Positions 25,108-33,498 of a stretch of 64,000 bases of DNA are shown piece after piece. Source of the DNA: UBA2227 sp036677505 (GTDB lineage Bacteria > Bacillota_I > Bacilli_A > Erysipelotrichales > Erysipelotrichaceae); the NCBI GenBank assembly GCA_036677505.1, contig JAVBWK010000013.1, positions 1 to 64,000 of the forward strand. The letters are read 5' to 3'. The first letter of the stretch is position 1. Every line of letters starts with the position of its first letter. A model generated the notes under the pieces. That model was not told the DNA's origin. It saw only the letters and a list, made by a program, of their open reading frames with translations, and did not search any database. The translations under genes and the position numbers were made by a program.

Positions 25108-26222
25108 GGAAGAAGAATGACGGGACCCTGACTTTCGCGAGAAAGGATGCGGTCCTTTTCTTTTTTGTCAAAAACCGAGGCATAGATTTGGGTGGCTTTG
25201 TGTTCCATCCGCCGATAGGGCAGAGGGATTTGGTTAAAGCGGGAGGCAACTTTGATTTCTTTCTCTTTGTACATCTGCAATGCATTGAGTCCCTGTGAGT
25301 TAAATCCCAGCACGCGCAAGGTATCGATCGGAGGCAATTCTTTCACTTGCTTTTTGGTATGATGCAACAGCAGGTGGACCATCGTACGCTGAATACGGGC
25401 TTTACTGTAACGGCGGTTGACGCAGGCATCAATGAAGCCATCGGCATCATCATGAATCATGGCTTGTCTGATCATATGTGACTCGATGCCCTCGCTGACC
25501 AGAAATACTTCCTGTAAGTATGCTTTCGGCAGTGTCAAAAGGATATGTCTGAGCAATGGGTAGTACAACTGCCAGTCCGGATATACCATCTGATGTTCAA
25601 GGGTTTGCATCGGTGTCATATTGGCGATCTCTTTGTGTTCTTTGAGAGCTTTTCGGATGGCCGTGGCACTGGCAATCGAACTGTCGGTGTCGATGCTGTG
25701 ATAACTGTTGGTGCGCTGGATGGTATGGGGTGTTATTTGAAAATGTTTCGCGGCCCGGCAATAACCGATACCCAGAATATCATTGGGATCATACTCACCG
25801 GATAACAGTCCGATGGCTTTGGGATAGCTCAGTCCGCTGCGCATGCTTTCTTTCAGACCGTCGATATTTATGTTTAAATCGGCGATTTCCTTGATGGTCT
25901 GCAGATCGTTGGATTCACTGCCAAAGACGATATCGCTCGCCTGGGCCAAAGCCAGTATCTCGACCGATTTATAAGCAAAGGTCTGAGCACTTTGGGTGGC
26001 ATAGGCAATGGGCAGTTCGATGACAAGATCGACACCGTGACGCAGGGCGGTTTCGGTGCGCGTCCATTTATCGGTGATGGCCGGTTCGCCGCGCTGAACG
26101 AAATGTCCGGACATGACCGCAACTAAAACATCCGGCTGGGTCAGTTTCCGGGTTTGTTCGATATGATATTGATGTCCGTTGTGGAACGGATTATACTCGG
26201 TTACGATTCCGGTAATTTTCAT
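25104..26222 (-). CDS. tmcAL: tRNA(Met) cytidine acetate ligase (TmcAL/YlbM family)
   Basis: A 372-residue cytosolic enzyme of the nucleotidyltransferase superfamily that makes N4-acetylcytidine at the wobble position of elongator tRNA-Met using acetate and ATP. The N-terminus ITGIVTEYNPFHNGHQYHI contains the HxGH nucleotide-binding motif (residues 14-17). VAVMSGHFVQRGEPAI and ELPIAYATQSAQTFAYKSV are further family signatures, and the C-terminal RNA-binding part extends to the end. It is transcribed alone, convergent with the yebC-type gene and divergent from the hydrolase. Confidence 0.94.
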   Translation of the reverse strand: MKITGIVTEYNPFHNGHQYHIEQTRKLTQPDVLVAVMSGHFVQRGEPAITDKWTRTETALRHGVDLVIELPIAYATQSAQTFAYKSVEILALAQASDIVFGSESNDLQTIKEIADLNINIDGLKESMRSGLSYPKAIGLLSGEYDPNDILGIGYCRAAKHFQITPHTIQRTNSYHSIDTDSSIASATAIRKALKEHKEIANMTPMQTLEHQMVYPDWQLYYPLLRHILLTLPKAYLQEVFLVSEGIESHMIRQAMIHDDADGFIDACVNRRYSKARIQRTMVHLLLHHTKKQVKELPPIDTLRVLGFNSQGLNALQMYKEKEIKVASRFNQIPLPYRRMEHKATQIYASVFDKKEKDRILSRESQGPVILLP

Positions 26223-26254
26223 GGTATCACCGCGTGTATTTTATCATATTTTCT

Positions 26255-26283
26255 TTGACTATTCACAAATTGTTTCTTATGAT
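26255..26283 (+). promoter_or_regulatory. Promoter of the alpha/beta hydrolase gene
   Basis: TTGACT (26255-26260), 17 bases, TATGAT (26278-26283), in the intergenic space between the divergent tmcAL and hydrolase genes. A TGaTAAAAT element on the minus strand nearby may serve tmcAL. Confidence 0.68.
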
Positions 26284-26305
26284 GAAAGAAAAGCGAGGTC
26301 ATTTT

Positions 26306-27220
26306 ATGGAAATCATAACGACTCAGTCGGAGTTTGACGGTCAGATCATCACATCATCATTATATCTTCCGCCTCATCCCAAAGCGCTGATCATTATTTT
26401 TCACGGTCTGATGGAACATCGTCACCGTTATGGAGAGTTTGCACAGAAACTGTCGGATGCGGGGTATGCAGTGTTATCACCCGATCACCGCGGTCATGGG
26501 GACAGTCCTTTTGACGGGAAAGTGTATGGTTATTTTGCGGATCACAATGGCTGGCTTATCAATGTCGAAGACTTACAAAGAATCATATATCAGGCGAAAA
26601 TCAAGACGGGCATGCTCGATATCGTCTTGTTTGGGCACAGCATGGGTTCACTGTTTGCGCGCAGTTATCTGAAGCGGTATGAAAATGAATTGCGCGGAGT
26701 GTACCTATCGGGCTCATCGGCATATTCCCCAATGGTTCATGTGGGCCGTTTTTTGGCAGGCATACTTGCTCCGCTGCGCGGGAAGAAGCCGTGTCCGTTG
26801 TTGTTTCATATGATATTTGATGCCTTCAACAAGCCGTTTGCTCCCAATCGAACGCCTTTTGACTGGCTGAGCGTGGATAAGGACAATGTCGACCGTTACA
26901 TTGCGGATCCCCGGTGCGGTTTCGTATCGACGGCCAGGGGATATAAGGACCTGTTTGACGGTCTGATCGATGTCTATCGATCCAAGGACTGGTCGGTCAT
27001 GCGACCGGATTTGCCAATCCGTTTTGTGACCGGGGAGTTTGATGTGCCGGCCGGATTGGAAAAGGGGGTCAGCCATGCGGTGGAAACGTTGAGAAAAGAA
27101 GGATATCGTCAGGTGTCTTCAACGATCTATCCGGGGGTCCGTCATGAACTGCTTCAGGAGCAAAACAAAGAGCAAGTCATTCAGGATTTCTTGCTCTGGT
27201 TGGAAGTTATTCTTAAATAA
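26306..27220 (+). CDS. Alpha/beta hydrolase, monoacylglycerol-lipase/lysophospholipase type
   Basis: 304 residues. The fold is marked by IIFHGLMEHRHRYGEFAQKL (oxyanion region), SPDHRGHGDS, the nucleophile elbow GHSMGS with Ser near 111, an acidic residue in VTGEFDVPAG and the final histidine in PGVRHELLQEQ. This is the Hydrolase_4 (serine aminopeptidase S33) family, which includes PldB-type lysophospholipases. No signal peptide, so it acts in the cytosol on lipid esters that cannot be specified. The start is taken at 26306 after GCGAGG; the longer frame from 26234 would include the promoter. It ends 8 bases inside the 3' end of the opposite gene. Confidence 0.85.
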   Translation: MEIITTQSEFDGQIITSSLYLPPHPKALIIIFHGLMEHRHRYGEFAQKLSDAGYAVLSPDHRGHGDSPFDGKVYGYFADHNGWLINVEDLQRIIYQAKIKTGMLDIVLFGHSMGSLFARSYLKRYENELRGVYLSGSSAYSPMVHVGRFLAGILAPLRGKKPCPLLFHMIFDAFNKPFAPNRTPFDWLSVDKDNVDRYIADPRCGFVSTARGYKDLFDGLIDVYRSKDWSVMRPDLPIRFVTGEFDVPAGLEKGVSHAVETLRKEGYRQVSSTIYPGVRHELLQEQNKEQVIQDFLLWLEVILK

Positions 27221-27854
27221 TCAGCCATATCAGCATTTGTAAGATGATCCAGGCGCCGGTCAGCGGCCATTTCCATTTGGGGATGATCTGGGTACTTAAG
27301 ATAAAGAGGATGGCGACGATCAGACTTGTGATCCAGTCGCGCTTGTCAAGCTGAAAAAACAGGGATATTGACGATAAGATAAGGAGTGTCGCGATCGTCA
27401 GATAAGGAACGCTCTCTTTGATGAGACGTTTTTTATGTTGTGTTTCTGAAATGGATTTGTCAGTCACCCGGATCAGTGTGAATCCATAGTTCTGAGCGGT
27501 CTTATCAAAATACTCTTCAATCTCCTGAGGATCCAGGTATATATGTTTGGTCTTTCCGGTCACCGTCTGATAACTGACGAACTGTTGAAATCCTTCGATG
27601 GCCGGCGAGGCATCTCTTTCCTTTTTGCTTTGGTCTTCGGTAAATTCGCTGACTTTATGATAATAACGGATCTCTTTCTTTTTATCATCCACCGCAATTC
27701 TCAAGGTCAGCCGGACTTTAGCCGGTTCTTCATCGCTGTTTTGGCAGTCAAAAAACATATCTGAATGGATATCGGATTTGTGATGATACGTGCAGATGAA
27801 GTTCATTTTGATCAGCTGGTCGGTCAGCTCTTTGATGATGGCATTTTTGGACAT
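27213..27854 (-). CDS. Hypothetical protein with C-terminal membrane anchor
   Basis: 213 residues, family not recognised. The first 135 residues are soluble, charged and strand-rich, containing two cysteines (YTCYHH-like FICTYHHKSD and FFDCQNSD), then two or three closely packed membrane spans (about 147-166, 172-188 and 194-213, the last reaching the C-terminus). The start has AGAGGTG upstream on the minus strand, with an extended -10 (TGgTATACT, 27878-27883). It is convergent with the hydrolase gene and overlaps it by 8 bases. A cytosolic sensor or handling domain tethered to the membrane is one reading, but no function is assigned. Confidence 0.65.
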   Translation of the reverse strand: MSKNAIIKELTDQLIKMNFICTYHHKSDIHSDMFFDCQNSDEEPAKVRLTLRIAVDDKKKEIRYYHKVSEFTEDQSKKERDASPAIEGFQQFVSYQTVTGKTKHIYLDPQEIEEYFDKTAQNYGFTLIRVTDKSISETQHKKRLIKESVPYLTIATLLILSSISLFFQLDKRDWITSLIVAILFILSTQIIPKWKWPLTGAWIILQMLIWLII

Positions 27855-28027
27855 GATACACCTCTGCGATTGATTTCAGTATACCATTTGTTGATAAAAG
27901 TTGCATGTCAATGTGATGAAACATATCATTTTATGAACATTTTCTGAACGATTGTAAGCGAACTTGTCGGTTTTTGATTTATTCAGAATAAAAAGACATT
28001 ATGCGTGTTCATTTCTGTGGATTTAGG

Positions 28028-28056
28028 TTGTCGAAATGTTAAAATTCCGTTAAAAT
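28028..28056 (+). promoter_or_regulatory. Promoter of the ABC importer operon
   Basis: TTGTCG (28028-28033), 17 bases, TAAAAT (28051-28056). The rest of the 240-base gap (27855-28096) holds no gene that I can see. Confidence 0.55.
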
Positions 28057-28096
28057 ATGGTTATGAAATCGTTTACAGCGATTCTAAGGAGGAAAC

Positions 28097-29125
28097 ATGA
28101 ATAGATTGCTTAAAGTGATGTTGACAGCCGTTTTATTGACATCCATTTTGATCGGTTGTACACCGGCTCCGAAAGTCGGCGGTGGTCAGCTGGTTGTTTA
28201 TTCGCCGAACTCAGACGGTGAAATCGAAGGTTTATTGTACTACTTTGGTGACAAGTATGATGTTGAAATCCAACTTCAATCCATGGGTACCGGTGAAGTT
28301 TTGTCTAAGTTGCAGGCTGAAAAAGAAAATCCGCAGGCAGACGTTATGTTTGGCGGTATGAACTTGGGCGTTTGGACAAACAATAAAGATTTGTTCCAGG
28401 CTTACACTGCAAAAGATGATGACAAATTGCCGGAAGGCTATCAAAACAAGACCGGTTTCTTCACCAACTACTTACTGTCGGGAAGCAACTTGTTGGTCAA
28501 CACAGATTTAGAAGCTCAATTGGGAATTACGATTACAAGTTATGCTGATTTATTGAATCCGTTGTTAAAAGGGAAGATCGCGATGGGCGATGCTACCAAA
28601 TCTTCAAGTGCATTTGCTCAGTTGACCAACATACTGTTAGTCAAAGGCGGTTATGACAGTGCTGAAGCTTGGGATTTCGTTAAGCAGCTGATGGTTCAGA
28701 TGGACGGAATCATGATCGGTTCATCTTCGGCCATTTACAAAGGCGTTGCACAAGGTGAATATGTCGTCGGTTTGACGTATGAAGATCCTTCGGTTGCCTT
28801 GCTGACTGATGGTGCCAAGAATGTACGCGTCGTTTATCCGACAGAAGGTGCTGTCTGGTTGCCCTCCGCATCCGCAATCGTTGCCGGTGCGAAGAACCTT
28901 GACAATGCCAAATTGTTCTTGGATTGGTTGATTTCTGAAGAAGGTCAGACCAAGGTGGCCAGCCTGACCAACCGACCGGTCAATACCAGTATTCCCAACA
29001 CCAACCAATACATGAAGCCGTTTTCTGAAATCAAGTTGGTATTTGAAGATATCGAATACGTTGCTAACAACAAAGTCGCATATCAAAAGAAATTTGCGGA
29101 TCTGTGGGCTGAAGTCAATCAATAG
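28097..29125 (+). CDS. ABC importer substrate-binding lipoprotein (iron/phosphonate type)
   Basis: 342 residues with a lipoprotein signal ending LIGC (lipidated Cys21). The mature part follows the type II periplasmic-binding fold of the Fe(III)/aminoethylphosphonate/thiamine group: LVVYSPNSDGEIEGLLYYFG, then PQADVMFGGMN, then GKIAMGDATKSSSAFAQLTN, then AIVAGAKNLDNAKLFLDWLISEEGQ. It delivers its ligand to the permease and ATPase encoded next. The ligand cannot be read from sequence; ferric ion, phosphonate and polyamine-like compounds are all possible. AAGGAGG precedes the ATG. The gene order binding protein-ATPase-permease differs from the common fbpABC order. Confidence 0.88.
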   Translation: MNRLLKVMLTAVLLTSILIGCTPAPKVGGGQLVVYSPNSDGEIEGLLYYFGDKYDVEIQLQSMGTGEVLSKLQAEKENPQADVMFGGMNLGVWTNNKDLFQAYTAKDDDKLPEGYQNKTGFFTNYLLSGSNLLVNTDLEAQLGITITSYADLLNPLLKGKIAMGDATKSSSAFAQLTNILLVKGGYDSAEAWDFVKQLMVQMDGIMIGSSSAIYKGVAQGEYVVGLTYEDPSVALLTDGAKNVRVVYPTEGAVWLPSASAIVAGAKNLDNAKLFLDWLISEEGQTKVASLTNRPVNTSIPNTNQYMKPFSEIKLVFEDIEYVANNKVAYQKKFADLWAEVNQ

Positions 29126-29150
29126 TTTTTAAAAAAAGGGAGAATGAGAT

Positions 29151-30275
29151 ATGAGTGTGAACATCAAAATCCGTAATGCTGTCAAACGCTACGGTAATAA
29201 TACGATTATCTCGGATCTGTCGCTGGATATTAAGGAGGGTGAGTTCTTCACCCTCCTTGGTCCATCGGGATGCGGGAAAACAACGCTTTTAAGAATGATA
29301 GCCGGATTTAACAGTATCGAAGGCGGCGATTTTTATTTTAGCGAGAAGCGTATCAATGACCTAGACCCGGCAAAGCGAAATATCGGTATGGTTTTCCAAA
29401 ACTATGCGATTTTTCCGCACCTTACGGTTAAGAAGAATGTTGCTTTCGGTTTGACCAACCGTAAGATTTCAAAAGAGCAGATGGAAATCGAAACGCAGAA
29501 GTTCTTGGAGTTGATGCAGATCGCTCAGTTTAAGGACCGGATGCCGGAAAAACTTTCCGGCGGTCAGCAACAAAGGGTTGCGTTGGCCCGTGCTTTGGTC
29601 ATTCAGCCCGATGTGTTGCTTATGGATGAGCCGTTGAGTAATCTGGATGCCAAGCTGCGTGTCGAAATGCGTACAGCTATCAAGAATATTCAGCACAATG
29701 TCGGAATTACGACCGTTTATGTTACTCATGATCAGGAAGAAGCGATGGCGGTCAGCGATCGGATTGCAATCATGAAGGATGGTTTTATCCAGCATATCGG
29801 TACACCGAAAGATATTTATCAGCGACCGGCCAATCTGTTTGTTTCATCGTTTATCGGCAGGACCAATCTGCTGGATGCGCAGTTGGCGGTTGAAGAGGGT
29901 AAAGCCTTTATTGTGTTTGACAGCGGGTTCAAAGTAGCTTTGAACAATGTCAAAGAAGAGTATAAGAAAAACGGTAAAGTCAAAGTTTCGATCCGTCCGG
30001 AAGAGTTCATTATTCTTGATGACAGCTCGAAAGGAATCAAAGCCGTAATCGAGGACAGTATATTTCTGGGTCTCAATACTCATTATCAGGTCCGGTTTGA
30101 AAACGGAGGCCATGCGGAAATCGTTCAGGAATCACGCATTGACAGTATCACGCCGCCGGGAACCGAGATTTATCTGACCGTGAAAGCTGAGAAAATCAAT
30201 GTATTTACAGAAGATGGCTTGCATAACTGTCTGACGGGTGTACGAAACGATTACGAACAATATGTGGGTAAATAG
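29151..30275 (+). CDS. ABC importer ATPase (FbpC/PotA type)
   Basis: 374 residues. Walker A GPSGCGKTT (37-45), Q-loop in VFQNYAIFPHLT near 84, signature LSGGQQQRVALARAL near 135, Walker B VLLMDEPLSNLDAKLR near 155, and switch His in VYVTHDQEEAM. The C-terminal 130 residues form a TOBE-like regulatory domain (SIRPEEFIILDD ... YLTVKAEKINVF), normal for this group. It provides energy for the permease encoded one base later. Its start is 25 bases after the binding-protein gene with GGGAG as ribosome site. Confidence 0.93.
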   Translation: MSVNIKIRNAVKRYGNNTIISDLSLDIKEGEFFTLLGPSGCGKTTLLRMIAGFNSIEGGDFYFSEKRINDLDPAKRNIGMVFQNYAIFPHLTVKKNVAFGLTNRKISKEQMEIETQKFLELMQIAQFKDRMPEKLSGGQQQRVALARALVIQPDVLLMDEPLSNLDAKLRVEMRTAIKNIQHNVGITTVYVTHDQEEAMAVSDRIAIMKDGFIQHIGTPKDIYQRPANLFVSSFIGRTNLLDAQLAVEEGKAFIVFDSGFKVALNNVKEEYKKNGKVKVSIRPEEFIILDDSSKGIKAVIEDSIFLGLNTHYQVRFENGGHAEIVQESRIDSITPPGTEIYLTVKAEKINVFTEDGLHNCLTGVRNDYEQYVGK

Positions 30276-30276
30276 T

Positions 30277-31926
30277 ATGAAGCAGAAAAAAGTATTAGAC
30301 ATCTGGACTTTAATCTCGTACTCCGTCCTGATTTTATATGCTCTGTTCTTACTTTATCCGTTATTTATGATTTTGAGAAGTTCAGTTACCGATGAAGCCG
30401 GTACACTTACCTTTACCTGGTTTCAGCAGTTCTTTTCTCAGTCATATTACTTTTCCACCCTGACCAACAGTTTCAATGTCACGATTTGGGCGACGATTCT
30501 GACGTTGCTGATCGGTTATCCGTTGGCCTATTTCTACAACATGTTTCATATTCGCGGTAAAACATTCTTGCAGATCATCATCATTCTGAGTTCGATGTCT
30601 GCGCCGTTTATCGGTGCGTATGCCTGGATTCAGCTGTTGGGTCGCAGCGGGATGATCACTGTGTTTATCCGCGATCTGACCGGAATCACGATTCCCAATA
30701 TTTACGGATTTAACGGAATATTGCTCGTTCTTACATTACAGCTTTTCCCGTTGGTTTTCCTTTATATTTCCGGAGCTTTGAAAAAAATCGACAATTCACT
30801 GATCGAAGCTTCGGCCAACATGGGTGTCAGCGGCATTCAGCGGTTTTTCAAGGTCATCGTCCCGTTGACGATGCCGACGATTTTCGCTGCCGGATTGTTG
30901 GTGTTTATGAGAGCATTTGCGGATTTCGGTACGCCGTTGCTCATTGGTGAAGGTTATCGGGTGTTCCCGGTTGAAATCTATAATCAGTTTATGGGTGAAA
31001 CGGGACGTAACTTTAACTTTGCAGCTACGATCAGCGTGGTTGCCATCATCATCACCGCTACGATTTTCCTGATTCAGAAATATATTGCTAGTCATTTTAC
31101 TTTCACCATGAATTCCTTGAACACCATCGAACGTAAAAAGGCGAAAGGGTTGTTTAATGTATTTATTCATGTGTATTCTTACCTTGTTGTATTCTTATCC
31201 TTTTTACCGCAGATCCTGATTGTGTATCAGTCATTCCAGAATACGTCCGGAAAGCTGTTTGCACCCGGATATTCGCTGAACAGTTATCGGGTTGCGTTGT
31301 CGAGAGTCCGAAATGCTGTGCCTAACACGTTCTATATCGGCGGTCTGGCTTTGATAGCGACCATCGTTTTGGCTGTTTTCATCGCTTATCTGGTCGTACG
31401 TCGTAAAAATACGGTTAATACTTTTATTGACACTTTGTCGATGATTCCGTTTATCATTCCGGGAGCTGTCGTCGGTATCGGTCTGGTCATGGCCTTCAAC
31501 CGTCAGCCGGTCGTGCTGACCGGTACGGTTACGATCATGGTCATTGCTTTGGTCATTCGGCGTATTCCGTATACGATCCGTTCTTCGGTCGCAATCTTAC
31601 AGCAGATCCCGATCACGATCGAAGAAGCGTCGATCAGTCTGGGTTCTTCGAAGTTGAAGACCTTTGCGCTGATCACTATCCCGATGATGGGAAGCGGGAT
31701 CATTGCCGGGGCTATCTTAAGCTGGGTCACCATTATCACCGAATTGGCTACGGCCATCATTCTGTACAACACGCGGACCATCACGCTGACGCTGGCGATT
31801 TACTCCTTCGTTTCGCGCGGTAACTATGGGTATGCGGCTGCTTTGGCAACTGTGCTGACCGCACTGACGATCGTTTCATTGTTTATCTACATGAAGATTA
31901 CCAAGTCCAACGAAATTACGATGTAG
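30277..31926 (+). CDS. ABC importer permease, fused double-domain (FbpB type)
   Basis: 549 residues with two tandem BPD_transp_1 domains, each with about six spans and an EAA-like loop: EASANMGVSGIQRFFKVIVPLT near 185 and EEASISLGSSKLKTFALITIPM near 449. A fused permease is typical of the iron/thiamine/phosphonate importers. ATG 30277 follows the ATPase stop by one base and is preferred over the upstream GTGs. A strong terminator closes the operon. Confidence 0.92.
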   Translation: MKQKKVLDIWTLISYSVLILYALFLLYPLFMILRSSVTDEAGTLTFTWFQQFFSQSYYFSTLTNSFNVTIWATILTLLIGYPLAYFYNMFHIRGKTFLQIIIILSSMSAPFIGAYAWIQLLGRSGMITVFIRDLTGITIPNIYGFNGILLVLTLQLFPLVFLYISGALKKIDNSLIEASANMGVSGIQRFFKVIVPLTMPTIFAAGLLVFMRAFADFGTPLLIGEGYRVFPVEIYNQFMGETGRNFNFAATISVVAIIITATIFLIQKYIASHFTFTMNSLNTIERKKAKGLFNVFIHVYSYLVVFLSFLPQILIVYQSFQNTSGKLFAPGYSLNSYRVALSRVRNAVPNTFYIGGLALIATIVLAVFIAYLVVRRKNTVNTFIDTLSMIPFIIPGAVVGIGLVMAFNRQPVVLTGTVTIMVIALVIRRIPYTIRSSVAILQQIPITIEEASISLGSSKLKTFALITIPMMGSGIIAGAILSWVTIITELATAIILYNTRTITLTLAIYSFVSRGNYGYAAALATVLTALTIVSLFIYMKITKSNEITM

Positions 31927-31928
31927 TC

Positions 31929-31953
31929 AAGCCGCGCAAGCGGCTTTTCTTAT
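31929..31953 (+). terminator. Intrinsic terminator of the ABC importer operon
   Basis: Perfect stem AAGCCGC / GCGGCTT with a GCAA tetraloop, then TTCTTATT. Confidence 0.85.
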
Positions 31954-31981
31954 TGACAGTCCTCGGGATTTTTCGGATAAT
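31953..31981 (+). promoter_or_regulatory. Promoter of the 32.0-kb lipoprotein gene
   Basis: Consensus TTGACA (31953-31958), 17 bases, GATAAT (31976-31981), starting at the end of the terminator tract. Confidence 0.78.
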
Positions 31982-32002
31982 TGAGAAAACGGGGGATAAA
32001 GT

Positions 32003-32665
32003 ATGTCAAAAATGACAATATATTTACGAAGATTTGGCTTGATTGGATGTTTTTTCGTGTTTTTAAGCGGATGCACTTCTGCACCGACAGTTACCTTTGA
32101 ACAAATGGCTAAATGGCAGGATGGGATTTTCATCAGTGAGTTTGGCGGGTTTTCGGTTGAAACTCCCGATGGCTGGTCTTCTTTGGATGATAATGAAATA
32201 GCTGCGCAGGTGGAAGGCATGGAAAATGTCATTTACGGTACTCCAAGTGTAGATGACAAACAGTTTCAGACATCCGATGGTCTGTATCCGCTGATATTGG
32301 TAACTGAAGTTGACAGCGATTCGGAAACACCGGTGTTTGCCTCAGCATTTGTGATTTTCGAGCGGATGGGAGCGGTAGCTCAAATGACCGTCAATACGGA
32401 AGACAAATATTTGGAAATACTGAAGCAGGGATATCTGGAAGAGGATGCGCATGGCATCCGCTATCGCTTCGGTGATGTATATTCAAAGACTATCGGCGGA
32501 ATTGACTATCGCTGTCTGCCGATAACGATCGAAGCTTATCAGGTAGAGCAGCTTTTTGCGGTACGGCTTAAAGATAATTTCGCGATCGGCCTCATTTTTA
32601 CGGTAACAGACGAAAATCCGGAATTGCTTGAGGAAGCGTTCTCAGCTTTCTCTGTTTTTCCCTGA
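32003..32665 (+). CDS. Hypothetical lipoprotein
   Basis: 220 residues. The signal peptide ends FLSGC (lipidated Cys24), giving an outer-leaflet lipoprotein. The mature domain begins with a phrase seen in many small Firmicutes lipoproteins and stress proteins (FGGFSVETPDGWSSLDDNEIAA; residues about 50-71), followed by a compact alpha/beta domain in which strands alternate with acidic helices, ending LEEAFSAFSVFP. The pattern resembles PsbP/MOG1-like or DUF-type lipoproteins, but no family is assigned. Single gene with its own promoter. Confidence 0.72.
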   Translation: MSKMTIYLRRFGLIGCFFVFLSGCTSAPTVTFEQMAKWQDGIFISEFGGFSVETPDGWSSLDDNEIAAQVEGMENVIYGTPSVDDKQFQTSDGLYPLILVTEVDSDSETPVFASAFVIFERMGAVAQMTVNTEDKYLEILKQGYLEEDAHGIRYRFGDVYSKTIGGIDYRCLPITIEAYQVEQLFAVRLKDNFAIGLIFTVTDENPELLEEAFSAFSVFP

Positions 32666-32696
32666 TTTGAACTATTCTGGGAATATGCACTTTTAG

Positions 32697-32725
32697 TTGA
32701 CTTTACTTGCGAATTTACATATAAT
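32697..32725 (+). promoter_or_regulatory. Promoter of the DUF177-rpmF unit
   Basis: TTGACT (32697-32702), 17 bases, exact TATAAT (32720-32725). Confidence 0.8.
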
Positions 32726-32752
32726 TATCACGTTAACGAATAGGGTGATTTT

Positions 32753-33265
32753 GTGAAGTGGTCGAAAACCGAACTGTATCAACATGCCGATGAAGTATTG
32801 CCTTTTGAAGAGCGGATTCAGTTTGGTATCGGTGCTTTTCAACACAGTGACCGCTTGCGAGATGTAAGAGATGTTGTTGTCAAAGGTGAAGGCCGTTATG
32901 ACAGTAACTGTAACCGGTTCGTCGTGAATTTTTCCATTCAAGGAACCATGGTCGTTCCGTGTGCGGTAACATTACAAGATGTGATCGTACCGTTGGATAC
33001 GACCGCAACCGAGGTGTTCTCATTTGAAAAAACTGAAGATGAGAATGAAGATGTCGAGGTTGTCAAAGGTGATGTGATCGAGCTTTTCGAGCTTGTGTAT
33101 CAGCTGATCCTGATGGAAGCCCCGCTGAAGGTCGTTAAACCGGACTTAAAAGAGTATCCCAAAGGTAACGGCTGGGAAGTCATCAGGGAAGAAGATTATG
33201 CAGCTGCGAAGAAGTCAGAGATTGATCCACGGTTAGCAAAACTCAAAGATTATAACCCGCAATGA
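32753..33265 (+). CDS. DUF177 (YceD) family protein
   Basis: 170 residues of the YceD family, which sits before rpmF in most bacteria and is linked with 23S rRNA processing or accumulation in those studied. The core VVVKGEGRYDSNCNRFVVNFSIQG (about 41-64) and the acidic tail with DVIELFELVYQLILMEAP are typical; the family's CxR pattern is modified. The start is GTG with AGGGTG upstream. The L32 gene follows after 17 bases. Confidence 0.88.
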   Translation: MKWSKTELYQHADEVLPFEERIQFGIGAFQHSDRLRDVRDVVVKGEGRYDSNCNRFVVNFSIQGTMVVPCAVTLQDVIVPLDTTATEVFSFEKTEDENEDVEVVKGDVIELFELVYQLILMEAPLKVVKPDLKEYPKGNGWEVIREEDYAAAKKSEIDPRLAKLKDYNPQ

Positions 33266-33282
33266 ACAGGAGGTGTTGAAAC

Positions 33283-33447
33283 ATGGCAGTTCAACAAAGA
33301 AGAAATTCGAAGACCCGTAAGGCAAAACGCAGAACGCACTACAAATTACCGCAAGTAACTTTGGTCAAGTGTCCGTCATGCGGAGAATTCAAACAACCGC
33401 ATCGCGTATGCGAATGTGGCCATTATGAAGGTCGTAAGAGCGCTTAA
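33283..33447 (+). CDS. rpmF: 50S ribosomal protein L32
   Basis: 54 residues, MAVQQRRNSKTRKAKRRTHY at the start, then a four-cysteine zinc ribbon (CPSC at 30-33 and CEC at 43-45, the usual pattern having a two-residue gap in the first pair and a one-residue gap in the second). Preceded by an AGGAGG site at 33269-33274. It is co-transcribed with the YceD gene and its stop codon lies inside the terminator loop. Confidence 0.97.
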   Translation: MAVQQRRNSKTRKAKRRTHYKLPQVTLVKCPSCGEFKQPHRVCECGHYEGRKSA

Positions 33448-33457
33448 GCGCTTTTTT
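33436..33457 (+). terminator. Intrinsic terminator after rpmF
   Basis: Stem AGCGC / GCGCT around a TTAA loop (extended by wobble pairs) and a T run; it overlaps the last codons of rpmF. Confidence 0.8.
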
Positions 33458-33474
33458 CTTTATCACGGCATGTG

Positions 33475-33481
33475 ATATAAT
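33475..33481 (+). promoter_or_regulatory. Extended -10 of the FemAB-type gene
   Basis: TGaTATAAT with TATAAT at 33476-33481. No good -35 is seen. Confidence 0.5.
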
Positions 33482-33498
33482 GAGCGAAAAGGGATGTG

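Noticed and set aside
32753..33447. DUF177-rpmF pair as an unusual arrangement
   Set aside because: This is the common order in bacteria and needs no special explanation.
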